A stretch of 64,000 nt of DNA from Heyndrickxia vini (GCF_016772275.1 NZ_CP065425.1:2944653-3008652); one strand, 5' to 3'. Positions 46,384 through 54,863 are shown, numbered from the stretch's first letter. Notes: generated by a model from the letters alone, not told the origin. Numbers and translations: made by a program.

Positions 46384-46503
46384 ACCGTTCCTTTCCGCTA
46401 CAGGAGCTTGCTTTCCACGGGGCTGGCGATGAGCCTCCTCGACGCTAAACGCGTCTGTGGGGTCTCATCTGTCCAGCTGATCCCGCTGGAGTCGAGCTCC
46501 TTT
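46384..46503 (-). repeat. Repeat family B, copy 6 (divergent stem, one end missing)
   Basis: It begins ACCGTTCCTTTCCGCTACAG like copy 5. The internal arms are CTGG..GATGAG and CTCATC..CCAG, in place of GAGGAA..GTCGAG and CTCGAC..TTCCTC. It ends at GGAGTCGAGCTCC, without the TCCGCTCCAATCCACT end. Confidence 0.8.
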
Positions 46504-46510
46504 CTAAAAA

Positions 46511-46562
46511 ACAAAAAGCCAGTCCTTCATTTTGCGAGATCGCTAAAATGAAAGACTGGCTT
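46511..46562 (-). terminator. Strong terminator in the leader of the CoA-transferase operon
   Basis: AAGCCAGTCCTTCATTTT and AAAATGAAAGACTGGCTT pair almost fully around an 11-base loop; a T run follows on the minus strand. No minus-strand gene ends directly upstream of it apart from wrbA, which has its own terminator. Confidence 0.8.
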
Positions 46563-46720
46563 ATAATCTGATTGTTTCATTTCGGCAAGAAATGTATACA
46601 GATTTTAACAGTCAAAATGATGTATTACTAATTCCTGAAATCTGCCTAAAGGTAATTTAGGTCAAAGGAATTTATATATTAATATTTTACTCTATTCATA
46701 ATTGTTTGTAAATATAAATT

Positions 46721-46760
46721 AAAAAAGAACCAGATCATTTTTGATCTGGTTCCTAGTTTT
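46721..46760. terminator. Bidirectional terminator after the repeat A tandem
   Basis: GAACCAGATCA and TGATCTGGTTC form a perfect stem flanked by A and T runs. It would end the wrbA transcript after the two A repeats. Confidence 0.75.
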
Positions 46761-46765
46761 TTCAA

Positions 46766-47100
46766 TCGATGAACAAGGCGCTTACGCTTTTTTGTCTAGC
46801 TTCAGCGCCTATCGACTAGAAAACTTCAGGACTTTTCCCTACGATAAGTCAACATCGATTCGCCTTGCAGGCTCATCGTGTTTCCTTTATCTCAGTCAAA
46901 GTCCCGTAAGTCTTTTACGTCGATGAACAAGGCGCTTACGCTTTTTTGTCTAGCTTCAGCGCCTATCGACTAGAAAACTTCAGGACTTTTCCTTACGATA
47001 AGTCAACATCGATTCGCCTTGCAGGCTCATCGTGTTTCCTTTATCTCAGTCAAAGTCCCTCCAGTTTTTACGTCGATGAACAAGGCGCTTACGCTTTTCT
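46766..47100 (-). repeat. Repeat family A, tandem copies 4 and 5 plus the start of a third unit
   Basis: The sequence TCGATGAACAAGGCGCTTAC recurs at 46766, 46920 and 47073, giving periods of 154 and 153. The two full units differ at very few positions, chiefly near the CCCGTAAGTC/CCCTCCAGTT end. The third unit stops after about 28 bases, two bases from the wrbA stop codon. Confidence 0.95.
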
Positions 47101-47102
47101 AA

Positions 47103-47711
47103 TTATTGTAATCCTGCTTTTACCCATTCAGCAACTTGAACAGTACGTTTTGCTTGGTGTTTTACTGCTGCTTCTGCATCTTCAACAATTCCTTGATCTG
47201 TTACAGTAACAGTTGTTCCGTATGGGTTTCCGCCTGCTGCATAAATGGATTGGTCTGTATAACCTGGTGCAGCAATAATCGCACCCCAATGCATCATAGA
47301 AGTGTAAATAGTATGAATGGTTTGTTCTTGTCCACCATGTGCATTTCCTGCAGATGCCATTGCACTTACTACTTTATTAGCAGTTTTCCCTTGTGCCCAG
47401 AAACCGCCTAATGTATCTAAAAATTGCTTCATTTGTGAAGGAATATTACCAAATCGTGTAGGAGCGCTGAAAATAATTGCATCTGCCCATTCAATATCAT
47501 TTGCTGTTGCCACTGCAACATTTTGTGTTTCGTCGACATGTTTTTTCCAAGCTGGATTAGATTCAATCGCTGCAGCTGGAGCTAACTCTTCAACTTTTAA
47601 AACTTTGACTTCTGCACCAGCTTCTTTAGCAGCTTCTTCTGCCCATTTTGCAAGCTGATAATTTGTACCAGTTGAACTATAATATACGATTGCTAAATTA
47701 ACTTTTGTCAT
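47103..47711 (-). CDS. wrbA: NAD(P)H:quinone oxidoreductase, WrbA type
   Basis: A 202-residue flavodoxin-fold protein. The FMN loop is YYSSTGTNYQLAKW, and the family segments PTRFGNIPSQMKQFLDTLGG and SAGNAHGGQEQTIHTI are present. It reduces quinones with two electrons and protects against redox stress. GGAGAG precedes the ATG. Its stop codon is two bases from the tandem repeat A array, so that array would form its 3' untranslated region. Confidence 0.92.
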   Translation of the reverse strand: MTKVNLAIVYYSSTGTNYQLAKWAEEAAKEAGAEVKVLKVEELAPAAAIESNPAWKKHVDETQNVAVATANDIEWADAIIFSAPTRFGNIPSQMKQFLDTLGGFWAQGKTANKVVSAMASAGNAHGGQEQTIHTIYTSMMHWGAIIAAPGYTDQSIYAAGGNPYGTTVTVTDQGIVEDAEAAVKHQAKRTVQVAEWVKAGLQ

Positions 47712-48044
47712 AATAAACTCTCCTTTTTCTGTTATAACATTAGAAGTTGTAAATGAATTTCATACGAACAATTTTAATATGCTCAAATCTAAATAAGTTA
47801 ATCCTAATTTAAATCTCTCAAAACTTCGAATCAGAAAATCTCAACTTCGAGATAAAATATAAATAATTTTAGGACTTTTGTCAAACAATAAATATTAACT
47901 AAAATATAGACAATATATAATGTGAAAAATTAATGGCGGTATGTAAGCGCATCCACCAAAAATTTCGACATATTTCTTTTATCTTTTGCAAAAATCATAT
48001 AAAATAAATACGTTTGATAATACAAAGCTTTTAGGAGGCTCTTT
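47712..48044. other. Intergenic region between wrbA and ykaA
   Basis: It is 333 bp, AT-rich, and lies between divergent genes. It must hold the promoters for both. I see no strong hairpin or repeat. ATGTAAGCGCATCCA at 47940 is a weak match to a catabolite-response site. Confidence 0.4.
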
Positions 48045-48665
48045 ATGGTATTTAAGAACAAAAAGGACAAATTTGCGGTGTTGTTAGGGAATATTTCTAC
48101 AAACTTGAGAGAAAGCATGAATTATTTTGCAGATTATAAATTGAATAATTCTGGTGATTTAAAAATCTTTGCTCAGAAAATGAAGGAATATGAAACACAA
48201 GGAGATACATATGTACATCAAATGATATTGGAATTGAATGATACATTTATCACTCCAATTGAAAGAGAGGATTTATTAACATTAACGAACAGCCTAGATG
48301 ATATTCTTGATGGCTTAGAACATTGTGCATATATTTTTGAAGTATATAATATAACCGCAGCGGATAGTTATATGTATAAATTTGTTGACGCCATCAGAAA
48401 TTGTACGGTTGAAATTGATAAAGCGATTGATTTAATGTTCAATAAAAAGCTTCCAAGTATGCGACCACATGCAATTAAAATTAAAGAATACGAATCCATG
48501 TGTGATGACGTTTTAAGGGAATCAATCAAAGAGTTGTTCAAAAATGAAAAAGATCCTATCCGTTTAATTAAATATAAAGAAGTTTATGAGGACCTTGAAG
48601 AAATCGCCGATTATTGTCAAAGTGTTGCAAACATTTTAGAAACTATAATAATGAAGAACGCATAA
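48045..48665 (+). CDS. ykaA: DUF47/PhoU-like phosphate transport regulator YkaA
   Basis: A 206-residue all-helical protein of the DUF47 (PhoU-related) family. It shows acidic repeats of the type YETQGDTYVHQMILELNDTF, TPIEREDLLTLTNSLDDILD and LEEIADYCQSVANILE. The family is nearly always coupled to Pit transporters and is thought to regulate them. The pit gene starts 11 bases downstream. AGGAGG precedes the ATG. Confidence 0.9.
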   Translation: MVFKNKKDKFAVLLGNISTNLRESMNYFADYKLNNSGDLKIFAQKMKEYETQGDTYVHQMILELNDTFITPIEREDLLTLTNSLDDILDGLEHCAYIFEVYNITAADSYMYKFVDAIRNCTVEIDKAIDLMFNKKLPSMRPHAIKIKEYESMCDDVLRESIKELFKNEKDPIRLIKYKEVYEDLEEIADYCQSVANILETIIMKNA

Positions 48666-48676
48666 GGAGTCTTTTT

Positions 48677-49681
48677 ATGGATAGTGTATTATTAATAACC
48701 ATACTCATCGTCGTTTGCGCGCTGGCTTTTGATTTTATTAATGGGTTTCATGATACAGCAAATGCAATTGCTACTGCTGTTTCGACTAAAGCTTTAAAGC
48801 CTAGACATGCGATTATAATGGCTGCTATTATGAATTTCCTAGGAGCAATGACCTTTACAGGTGTTGCTAAAACCATTACAAAAGATATTGTTGATCCCTT
48901 TACACTACCTAATGGATCAATTGTTATCCTTTCTGCCTTAATTTCAGCTATTGCGTGGAATTTAATTACATGGTATTTCGGAATACCTAGTAGTTCCTCG
49001 CACGCAATTATTGGTTCTATTGCAGGTGCTGCAATTGCAGCAGCAGGATTTGCTTCGTTAAATTATAAAGGGTTTATCAAAATTATTGAAGCTCTACTTT
49101 TATCACCTGTTATTGCTTTTGCACTTGGATTTATAGTTTATAGTATTTTTAAAGTCGTGTTTAAAAACTTCAATTTAACGAAAACGAATAAAAGTTTTCG
49201 TCTCATACAAATTTTCACAGCTGCTCTTCAATCTTATACACATGGTACGAATGATGCGCAAAAGGCAATGGGGATTATTACGATGGCCCTCATTTCAAAT
49301 GGATATTTGACCGCGGCAAATGCAGATGTTCCCCTATGGGTTCAAGCATCCTGTGCTACTGCAATGGGACTTGGTACATCTATCGGCGGTTGGAAAATTA
49401 TTAAAACCGTAGGCGGAAAAATTATGAAAATCCGCCCTATTAATGGAGTTGCTGCAGATTTAAGTTCTGCAATGATTATCTTTGGTGCAACCTATATTCA
49501 TCTACCCGTGAGTACAACACATGTTATATCTTCTTCAATCTTAGGTGTTGGATCATCACATCGTATTAAAGGTGTAAAATGGGATACTGCCCAAAGAATG
49601 ATTATTACTTGGGTTATCACTCTTCCAATATCTGCTTTATTAGCTGGATTGATTTATTTACTTTTAAATAGTATTTTATAA
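48677..49681 (+). CDS. pit: Low-affinity inorganic phosphate transporter Pit
   Basis: A 334-residue membrane protein. It has the two PiT signatures GFHDTANAIATAVSTKAL near the N-terminus and THGTNDAQKAMGI near residue 190, with about ten helices. It imports phosphate, probably as a metal-phosphate complex. AAGGAG precedes ATG 48677. It is co-transcribed with ykaA. Its natural terminator now lies beyond the group II intron. Confidence 0.92.
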   Translation: MDSVLLITILIVVCALAFDFINGFHDTANAIATAVSTKALKPRHAIIMAAIMNFLGAMTFTGVAKTITKDIVDPFTLPNGSIVILSALISAIAWNLITWYFGIPSSSSHAIIGSIAGAAIAAAGFASLNYKGFIKIIEALLLSPVIAFALGFIVYSIFKVVFKNFNLTKTNKSFRLIQIFTAALQSYTHGTNDAQKAMGIITMALISNGYLTAANADVPLWVQASCATAMGLGTSIGGWKIIKTVGGKIMKIRPINGVAADLSSAMIIFGATYIHLPVSTTHVISSSILGVGSSHRIKGVKWDTAQRMIITWVITLPISALLAGLIYLLLNSIL

Positions 49682-49687
49682 TTTTAA

Positions 49688-51573
49688 ATCGAGTAGGAGG
49701 GAGTGATTAACTCCCGACCTCTCACACCACCGTACGTACGGTTCCGTATACGGCGGTTCAATTAAGATAAATGACGCAAGTTTTTATAACGTTCTTGTAG
49801 ACTTTTAAGCCCTCGGTCACTCCAATAAGAGTTGTCGAGGGTTTTGTGTAATATTGGACTGTTTGCGATACGCCAATAGCCTTTCCGGCTATTCCCCCAT
49901 TCAAAGGCTTTCCATTCCGGAACGCCTAGTTTTATCAGATTACGTATCTTTGTCTTTGGTTTCTTCCAATTTTTCCATAAGCACATGCGAAGCCTTCTTC
50001 GAACCCAGCCATCTAGTTTGAAGAATACTGTTTTCGTATCAGCTAGCGCGAAATATCCACACCAACCTATCAAATATTGGTTCAATTTCTCAATCCGGTA
50101 CTCCATTGGATATGGCATCTTTCTTGAAGTAATTTCTCGCACTTTCTTCTTCATTCGCGTTAAACTCTCTTTGGCAATACGAACCTTTGGTTCTTTTGAA
50201 GAAGTAAAGCTAAAACCCAGAAACTTTCGTCTCCATGGTCTGTCTACTGCCGACTTCTTCTCATTCACCTTCAAACGGAGTTTTCTCTCAATGAATTGTT
50301 GAATACTCGTCATTGTTCGTTCTCCTGCTCGTCTTGATTTCACGTAAATATTACAGTCATCTGCGTAGCGAACGAATTTATGTCCTCTTGCTTCTAATTC
50401 CTTATCTAGTTCGTCAAGAACTATATTAGAAAGAAGTGGGCTTAAAGGTCCACCCTGTGGTGTACCCTTGTTTGTACTTGAGATTATTCCATTTATCATG
50501 ACACCAGCTTGTAAGTATTTGCGGATGAGTTTTAATAGTGGTTTGTCCTTGAACTTTTTCGCAAGTGTATTCATGAGTCTATCATGGTTTACCTTGTCAA
50601 AGAACTTCTCTAGGTCCATGTCTACCACCCATATATATCCTTCTTTGACATATCCTTTTGCTTTCCTAACTGCATCATGGGCGCTTCGATTTGGACGAAA
50701 GCCATAACTATGTTCGGAGAACATCGGGTCATATATCTTCGATAATATTTGGGCAATTGCTTGTTGAATCAAACGATCTGTCACAGTTGGGATACCTAAT
50801 AACCGAACACCGCCATCAGGTTTCGGGATTTCGATTCTTCGGACAGGCATTGGTTCATAGGTACCCTTGAAAATTTCCTCTCTAATAGAAGTCCACTTTT
50901 CGACTAAGTGCTGACGTAGGTTTTGTACGGGCATCTTATCTACTCCGTGGCTTCCTTTATTCTGTTCTACTCGTTTTAATGCTAGAAGCATATTTTCCCG
51001 TGACAGGATTTGACTTAAAAGCATTGTTATTCTTCCTTCCGTGAATAGCTGTTCTTCTTATGCCAGTAGTCACTCCACCCTCCAAGAGGTCCCCCACGGA
51101 ATTCACCGTTTCCTTCCTCAAGTGAGGTACTGCGTTTTCTGTGTTCATTATGACTCACTGAATGCCAAGGGCTATTCTCTCCTAATTGTTCGGTCCTTCC
51201 GGATCGTTCTAGACCGATTCGTACTATGACCTCTGCTGACTTCTGATGGTTCAGCTGCTTATCACTAAGCAGGTTATGAAGGGTACTTCACGTATCCACC
51301 AGACCTCCCCGGGTAAGAATGTAATCTTTCCTTCCATCTATCTGCTTCATTTACTTTGTATCACCTTCGGCAGAAAGAACTTTGTCTTGTTTTGCAGACT
51401 CATTCAATGATACCTAGCCTTCTATGAAGTTCGTGTTCCTCAGACCGAAAGTTTGCTGCCCGCTTCCTTCAGATTCCGCGTCACCACGGACACCCTTGCG
51501 TTAAGCTAACCGCTACTTCTGCCTTCACGGCTCGGGACTCTCACCCTAGAGATTACACCCATGCCGGGCGCAC
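49688..51573 (-). mobile_element. Group IIC intron (full length)
   Basis: The 5' end on the minus strand is GTGCGCCCGGCATG at 51573. The RNA leader has the long structured domain I typical of bacterial introns, followed by the reverse transcriptase gene in domain IV. The 3' part has a domain V hairpin (CCGCCGTA and TACGGTGG arms) and a domain VI hairpin (GGGAG/CTCCC), ending near CTCGAT. The 3' limit is uncertain by a few bases. It lies antisense to pit and next to a terminator hairpin, the usual group IIC target. Confidence 0.9.
49762..51024 (-). CDS. ltrA: Group IIC intron reverse transcriptase/maturase
   Basis: A 420-residue RT-maturase. It has the catalytic YADD in HKFVRYADDCNIYVKS, the GTPQGGPLSPLLSNIVLDEL block, and the thumb/maturase segment QYLIGWCGYFALADT. 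The C-terminus ends without an HNH endonuclease domain, as in group IIC proteins. Length and sequence resemble the Geobacillus and Halalkalibacterium (B. halodurans) group IIC enzymes. It looks intact and potentially active. Confidence 0.95.
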   Translation of the reverse strand: MLLSQILSRENMLLALKRVEQNKGSHGVDKMPVQNLRQHLVEKWTSIREEIFKGTYEPMPVRRIEIPKPDGGVRLLGIPTVTDRLIQQAIAQILSKIYDPMFSEHSYGFRPNRSAHDAVRKAKGYVKEGYIWVVDMDLEKFFDKVNHDRLMNTLAKKFKDKPLLKLIRKYLQAGVMINGIISSTNKGTPQGGPLSPLLSNIVLDELDKELEARGHKFVRYADDCNIYVKSRRAGERTMTSIQQFIERKLRLKVNEKKSAVDRPWRRKFLGFSFTSSKEPKVRIAKESLTRMKKKVREITSRKMPYPMEYRIEKLNQYLIGWCGYFALADTKTVFFKLDGWVRRRLRMCLWKNWKKPKTKIRNLIKLGVPEWKAFEWGNSRKGYWRIANSPILHKTLDNSYWSDRGLKSLQERYKNLRHLS

Positions 51574-51580
51574 AAAAATG

Positions 51581-51617
51581 AAAAAGCAACGAAAAATACT
51601 TTCGGTGCTTTTTTTCT
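51581..51617. terminator. Terminator hairpin flanking the intron (intron target)
   Basis: AAAAGCAACGAAA and TTTCGGTGCTTTTTTT pair around a short loop with T runs on both strands. It is probably the original terminator of pit, displaced by the intron. Confidence 0.75.
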
Positions 51618-51721
51618 TTTGATTTAATAAAATTTCCCAAATGCCAGCTATGATTATTTATCAATAATTGGTAAAACTAAAATAATCAATATCTAGATAA
51701 AAATTTATTGCCAAAGCTACC

Positions 51722-51765
51722 AAAAACGAATAATATATTATTTGTGACAAAAAACGTTCGTGTTT
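51722..51765 (+). promoter_or_regulatory. Pair of PurR-box-like sites upstream of the purine permease
   Basis: AAAAACGAATAAT (51722-51734) and, inverted, AAACACGAACGTT (51753-51765) resemble the PurR box AWWWCCGAACWWT (about 11/13 and 10/13). The gap is 18 bases, close to the usual 16-17. The second box ends just before the ribosome site. Confidence 0.5.
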
Positions 51766-51778
51766 CGGAGGAAAACTT

Positions 51779-53086
51779 ATGCTTAAGCTTTTTAAATTAA
51801 AAGAAAACGGCACAAATGTTAAAACAGAACTTATTGCCGGTTTAACTACATTTTTAACGATGGTCTATATTGTGGTCGTCAATCCGGTGATTCTTAAAGA
51901 TGCTGGTGTGCCATTTGATCAAGTCTTTATGGCGACGATTATTGCTGCTGTAATCGGGACATTATGGATGGCATTGTTCGCCAACTATCCTATTGCGATT
52001 GCTCCCGGAATGGGATTAAATGCCTATTTTGCTTATTCGGTCGTTGGATCTCATGGAAATATTGATTATGTAACAGCATTTTCAGCTGTTTTTGTAGCGG
52101 GAATCGTTTTTGTTGTTTTATCGATTACACCATTTCGAAGTAAATTAATTGAAGCCATTCCCGAAAATTTAAAACACGGTATTACCGCAGGTATCGGTTT
52201 ATTTATTGCTTTTATTGGCTTAAGACAAACGGGTATCATCACTGCCCAAAAAGAAAACTTAGTTCAATTAGGAAATCTTCACAATCCATTAACTATATTA
52301 GCTTTAATAGGACTTGCGGTTACGCTAATCTTAATGGCGAGAAATATTCATGGTGCACTATTTATCGGTATGATTATCACCGCCATCATTGCGCTTTTAA
52401 CAGGTCATCTGTCCTTTGACAAAGGATTTGTCAAAATGCCACATTTCCCTGAATTTATTATCCATAATCCAATTAACGCCTTTAGTGATGTTATTCACCA
52501 CAGTCTATACGCTGTCGTGTTTTCGTTTTTGCTAGTAACGATATTTGACACGACTGGAACGATGGTAGGAGTGGCTGAACAAGCTGGATTAATGAAAGGC
52601 AAAACGATGCCACGAGCGCGGGAAGCATTGTTATCAGACTCTATTGCAACAACCATTGGGGCTATTTTCGGTACAAGCCCAACGAGTGCATTTGTTGAAT
52701 CAACTTCAGGAGTTGCTGCCGGAGGAAGAACAGGATTAACAACAGTTACCGTTGCTGTACTCTTTATCATTTCTTCATTCTTTGGCCCATTAGTAAGTGC
52801 TGTATCCGGACTTTCCGCGATCACAGCTCCCGCTTTAATTATTGTAGGTAGTATGATGATTGGCAGTGTTTCGCATATTAAGTGGTCTGAGGTTGATGAA
52901 GCCTTTCCTGCATTTATTATTATTTTGAGTATGCCATTGACCTCTAGTATTGCCACCGGAATTGCTTTTGGATTTATTTCTTATCCGATTTTAAAAGTTG
53001 TGCGTGGGAAATGGCGCGAAGTTCACCCACTCGTTTATTTATTTGCCGTATTATTTTTCTTACAACTGGCATTTATACCTCACTAA
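51779..53086 (+). CDS. NCS2-family purine permease (PbuG/PbuO-like)
   Basis: A 435-residue membrane protein with about 12-14 segments of the AzgA-like NCS2 branch. It has GLTTFLTMVYIVVVNPVILK at the N-terminus, GMGLNAYFAYSVVG, and the motif TTIGAIFGTSPTSAFVEST. It takes up purines such as guanine, hypoxanthine or adenine. The likely PurR boxes upstream support this. No purine riboswitch is visible in the leader. CGGAGGA precedes the ATG. Confidence 0.88.
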   Translation: MLKLFKLKENGTNVKTELIAGLTTFLTMVYIVVVNPVILKDAGVPFDQVFMATIIAAVIGTLWMALFANYPIAIAPGMGLNAYFAYSVVGSHGNIDYVTAFSAVFVAGIVFVVLSITPFRSKLIEAIPENLKHGITAGIGLFIAFIGLRQTGIITAQKENLVQLGNLHNPLTILALIGLAVTLILMARNIHGALFIGMIITAIIALLTGHLSFDKGFVKMPHFPEFIIHNPINAFSDVIHHSLYAVVFSFLLVTIFDTTGTMVGVAEQAGLMKGKTMPRAREALLSDSIATTIGAIFGTSPTSAFVESTSGVAAGGRTGLTTVTVAVLFIISSFFGPLVSAVSGLSAITAPALIIVGSMMIGSVSHIKWSEVDEAFPAFIIILSMPLTSSIATGIAFGFISYPILKVVRGKWREVHPLVYLFAVLFFLQLAFIPH

Positions 53087-53092
53087 TCTATC

Positions 53093-53121
53093 GGGATCAG
53101 CATTGAGCTGGTTCCTTTTTT
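53093..53121 (+). terminator. Terminator of the purine permease gene
   Basis: GGGATCAGC and GCTGGTTCC pair with one bulge around a short loop and a run of six T follows. Confidence 0.7.
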
Positions 53122-53197
53122 AACTCTGCTTATTGTTGATTTTAAACATTACGTTTTTTTGAAATTGAATAGGAATTCATGCCGTAATATTGTTTTT

Positions 53198-53230
53198 TTC
53201 CTGATAAATAAGCATGTAATTTATCAGGAA
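53198..53230. repeat. Perfect 12-bp inverted repeat
   Basis: TTCCTGATAAAT and ATTTATCAGGAA with a 9-base spacer, followed by no T run on the plus strand but preceded by seven T (A run on the minus strand). Confidence 0.6.
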
Positions 53231-53240
53231 TAATGGAATG

Positions 53241-53275
53241 AAAAAGGGACTTGGAAGTATTTCCGAAGCCCCTTA
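53241..53275 (-). terminator. Terminator of the lipoprotein remnant
   Basis: On the minus strand AAGGGGCTTCGGAA and TTCCAAGTCCCTT pair imperfectly and a T run follows. Confidence 0.65.
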
Positions 53276-53287
53276 ATACTATTTGTT

Positions 53288-53572
53288 TTATTGCTTTGGT
53301 GATATTATCTCAATGTGTAATGCTTTTGTGGATACGGGAGCTGATGTATCTATACCGCCATCTACCCATACAACAACTTGCTGCCCTTCTTGATAATTAT
53401 TGGTGCTCCCATTTTCGGTTAACGCAACCCAAGTTAAACCTTTATCTTTATCATCTACTAAAATGCTTTTTTCTTTAGCATTTATTTCAACAACATTTCC
53501 CTTAATATCAAATTTACCTTTAACTTCTTCCTTTTTACCACAACCTACTAAAGCAAAACATATTAGCAACAA
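53288..53572 (-). pseudogene. 5'-truncated small lipoprotein (DUF3221-like)
   Basis: The reading frame codes for LLICFALVGCGKKEEVKGKF and about 75 further residues, resembling secreted Bacillus lipoproteins of the DUF3221 type. The lipobox VGC is present, but the signal peptide is only about nine residues and has no basic N-terminus. Upstream in frame there is only TTG TTG, then GTT and a TAA. No ribosome site is present; the only AAGGAG lies inside a terminator hairpin. It looks like a gene that lost its promoter and first codons. Confidence 0.6.
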
Positions 53573-53593
53573 TAAAATAACTTAACTGCCCAA

Positions 53594-53632
53594 ATAAAAA
53601 AGTGCGATCTCCTTCTTAGAAGTACCGCACTT
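53594..53632 (-). terminator. Terminator directly upstream of the truncated lipoprotein gene
   Basis: On the minus strand AAGTGCGGTACTTCT pairs with AGAAGGAGATCGCACTT and is followed by six T. It probably ends the alcohol dehydrogenase transcript. Confidence 0.75.
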
Positions 53633-53807
53633 AACGTTTGTTTTTTATGAGACTGATAAAGAAAAGGAGTAGACGTCTATTTCTACACCTACTCTTGTTT
53701 CTATTAAGCTTTAATTTAATCGTTTTTTAGTTTCTATACAAAAGATAATAAACAACCTATTCTTCATCATTTTGAAGAATCGGTTATAATGCCACATTTC
53801 TAATTAT

Positions 53808-54863
53808 TTAACTCCCTGGGGTCACCACTGCTCGCCCGCGAAGTTTTCCTTTATGAAGTTTGTCGTAAGCTTCTTCAATTTGGCTGAATGGAAAGATCTC
53901 AACTTCGTTACGAATTAAACCAGCTTCAGCAAGTTTTATTACTTCTTTTGTGTCGGAAATTGAACCACCTTGATAGTTAAACACTTCTCCATCTTTCGGT
54001 AAGTTTCCAAACCATGGTTTATTATACGTTCCAAAACCTGCACCAACTAAACCGTAAGAGCCGCCTTTACAAACTGCCGCAATACCTGCTTCAATGGTTG
54101 TATCAAATCCTGCAAAGTCAAGAACGACATTTGCGCCTTTGCCACTTGTAAGATCAAGGATGTCTTTTGTTGTATTCTCATTTACACCGATAAGTGTCTC
54201 ATGGGCACCTAACTCAAGGGCAAAGTCAAGACGTGCTTGGTTCGTGTCGACCGCTACTATTCGTGCAGGGCTTAGTACTTTCAACAATTGAATGGCAAAG
54301 CTGCCTAGCCCTCCAGCACCAATTACAACCGCGGTTGAACCAGGGTAAAGCTTAGGTAATACACGTTTTACACCATGGTAAGCAGTCGTACCTGCATCTG
54401 TTAATGGTCCAGCTTCAACCGGATTTAATTGATCTAGTTTAATAACAAGGCGTGCGGAATCGACTAACACAAAATCGGCTAGACCACCATCTCTTCCATA
54501 ACCACGGCCATAACCGCCATTATCGCAATTATGATCTTCCCCACGAAGGCAATAGTCACACACCCCGCAAGAATTATTCCCCATTAAAACGACAGGGTCA
54601 CCTACAGACAAACCGTGTACCCCATCACCTAGTTCTGCAACCCATCCTCCAGTTTCATGTCCTAGCGTAAAAGGCATTTTCCAGCCTAAAGCTTCTCCCT
54701 GTTCCTTAGGTAATGTTGCCATTCCAAAATCAGAGTGGCATAATCCATTTCCTGCAACTTTAACTAGAATTTGACCAGAAGCTGGCTTTGGAACTTCTAC
54801 TTCGACTACTTGTGCTGGCTTTCCCCATTCTAGTAAACGATATGCTTTTATTTTCTGACCCAT
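53808..54863 (-). CDS. Zinc-dependent alcohol dehydrogenase, NAD-linked (ADH-A-like)
   Basis: A 351-residue medium-chain dehydrogenase. The catalytic zinc site is GLCHSDFGMA with LGHETGGWVAELGDGV. The structural zinc Cys are in NNSCGVCDYCLRGEDHNC. The cofactor loop is VVIGAGGLGSFAIQLL. The sequence resembles bacterial secondary-alcohol dehydrogenases such as Rhodococcus ADH-A. ATG 54863 follows GGGGAG. It is co-transcribed with the SDR gene upstream, and a TetR regulator is divergent. Confidence 0.88.
   Translation of the reverse strand: MGQKIKAYRLLEWGKPAQVVEVEVPKPASGQILVKVAGNGLCHSDFGMATLPKEQGEALGWKMPFTLGHETGGWVAELGDGVHGLSVGDPVVLMGNNSCGVCDYCLRGEDHNCDNGGYGRGYGRDGGLADFVLVDSARLVIKLDQLNPVEAGPLTDAGTTAYHGVKRVLPKLYPGSTAVVIGAGGLGSFAIQLLKVLSPARIVAVDTNQARLDFALELGAHETLIGVNENTTKDILDLTSGKGANVVLDFAGFDTTIEAGIAAVCKGGSYGLVGAGFGTYNKPWFGNLPKDGEVFNYQGGSISDTKEVIKLAEAGLIRNEVEIFPFSQIEEAYDKLHKGKLRGRAVVTPGS

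Noticed and set aside
46337-46655. Inverted AGGCAGATT / AATCTGCCT at the two ends of the CoA-transferase leader, as possible ends of a small mobile element
   Set aside because: Only 9 bases match, there is no convincing target duplication, and the right copy is part of another inverted repeat.
46741-47209. Two similar reading frames with the same SAYRLENFRTFPYDKS peptide
   Set aside because: They are the translation of the two tandem repeat A units and have no ribosome sites.
47103-47711. Opposite-strand reading frames over wrbA, fumC, glpD and qoxB
   Set aside because: They are shadows of well-supported genes, with no ribosome sites or family resemblance.
47930-47960. Catabolite-response-like sequence upstream of ykaA
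   Set aside because: Two of the 14 defining positions do not match, and the position relative to any promoter is unknown.
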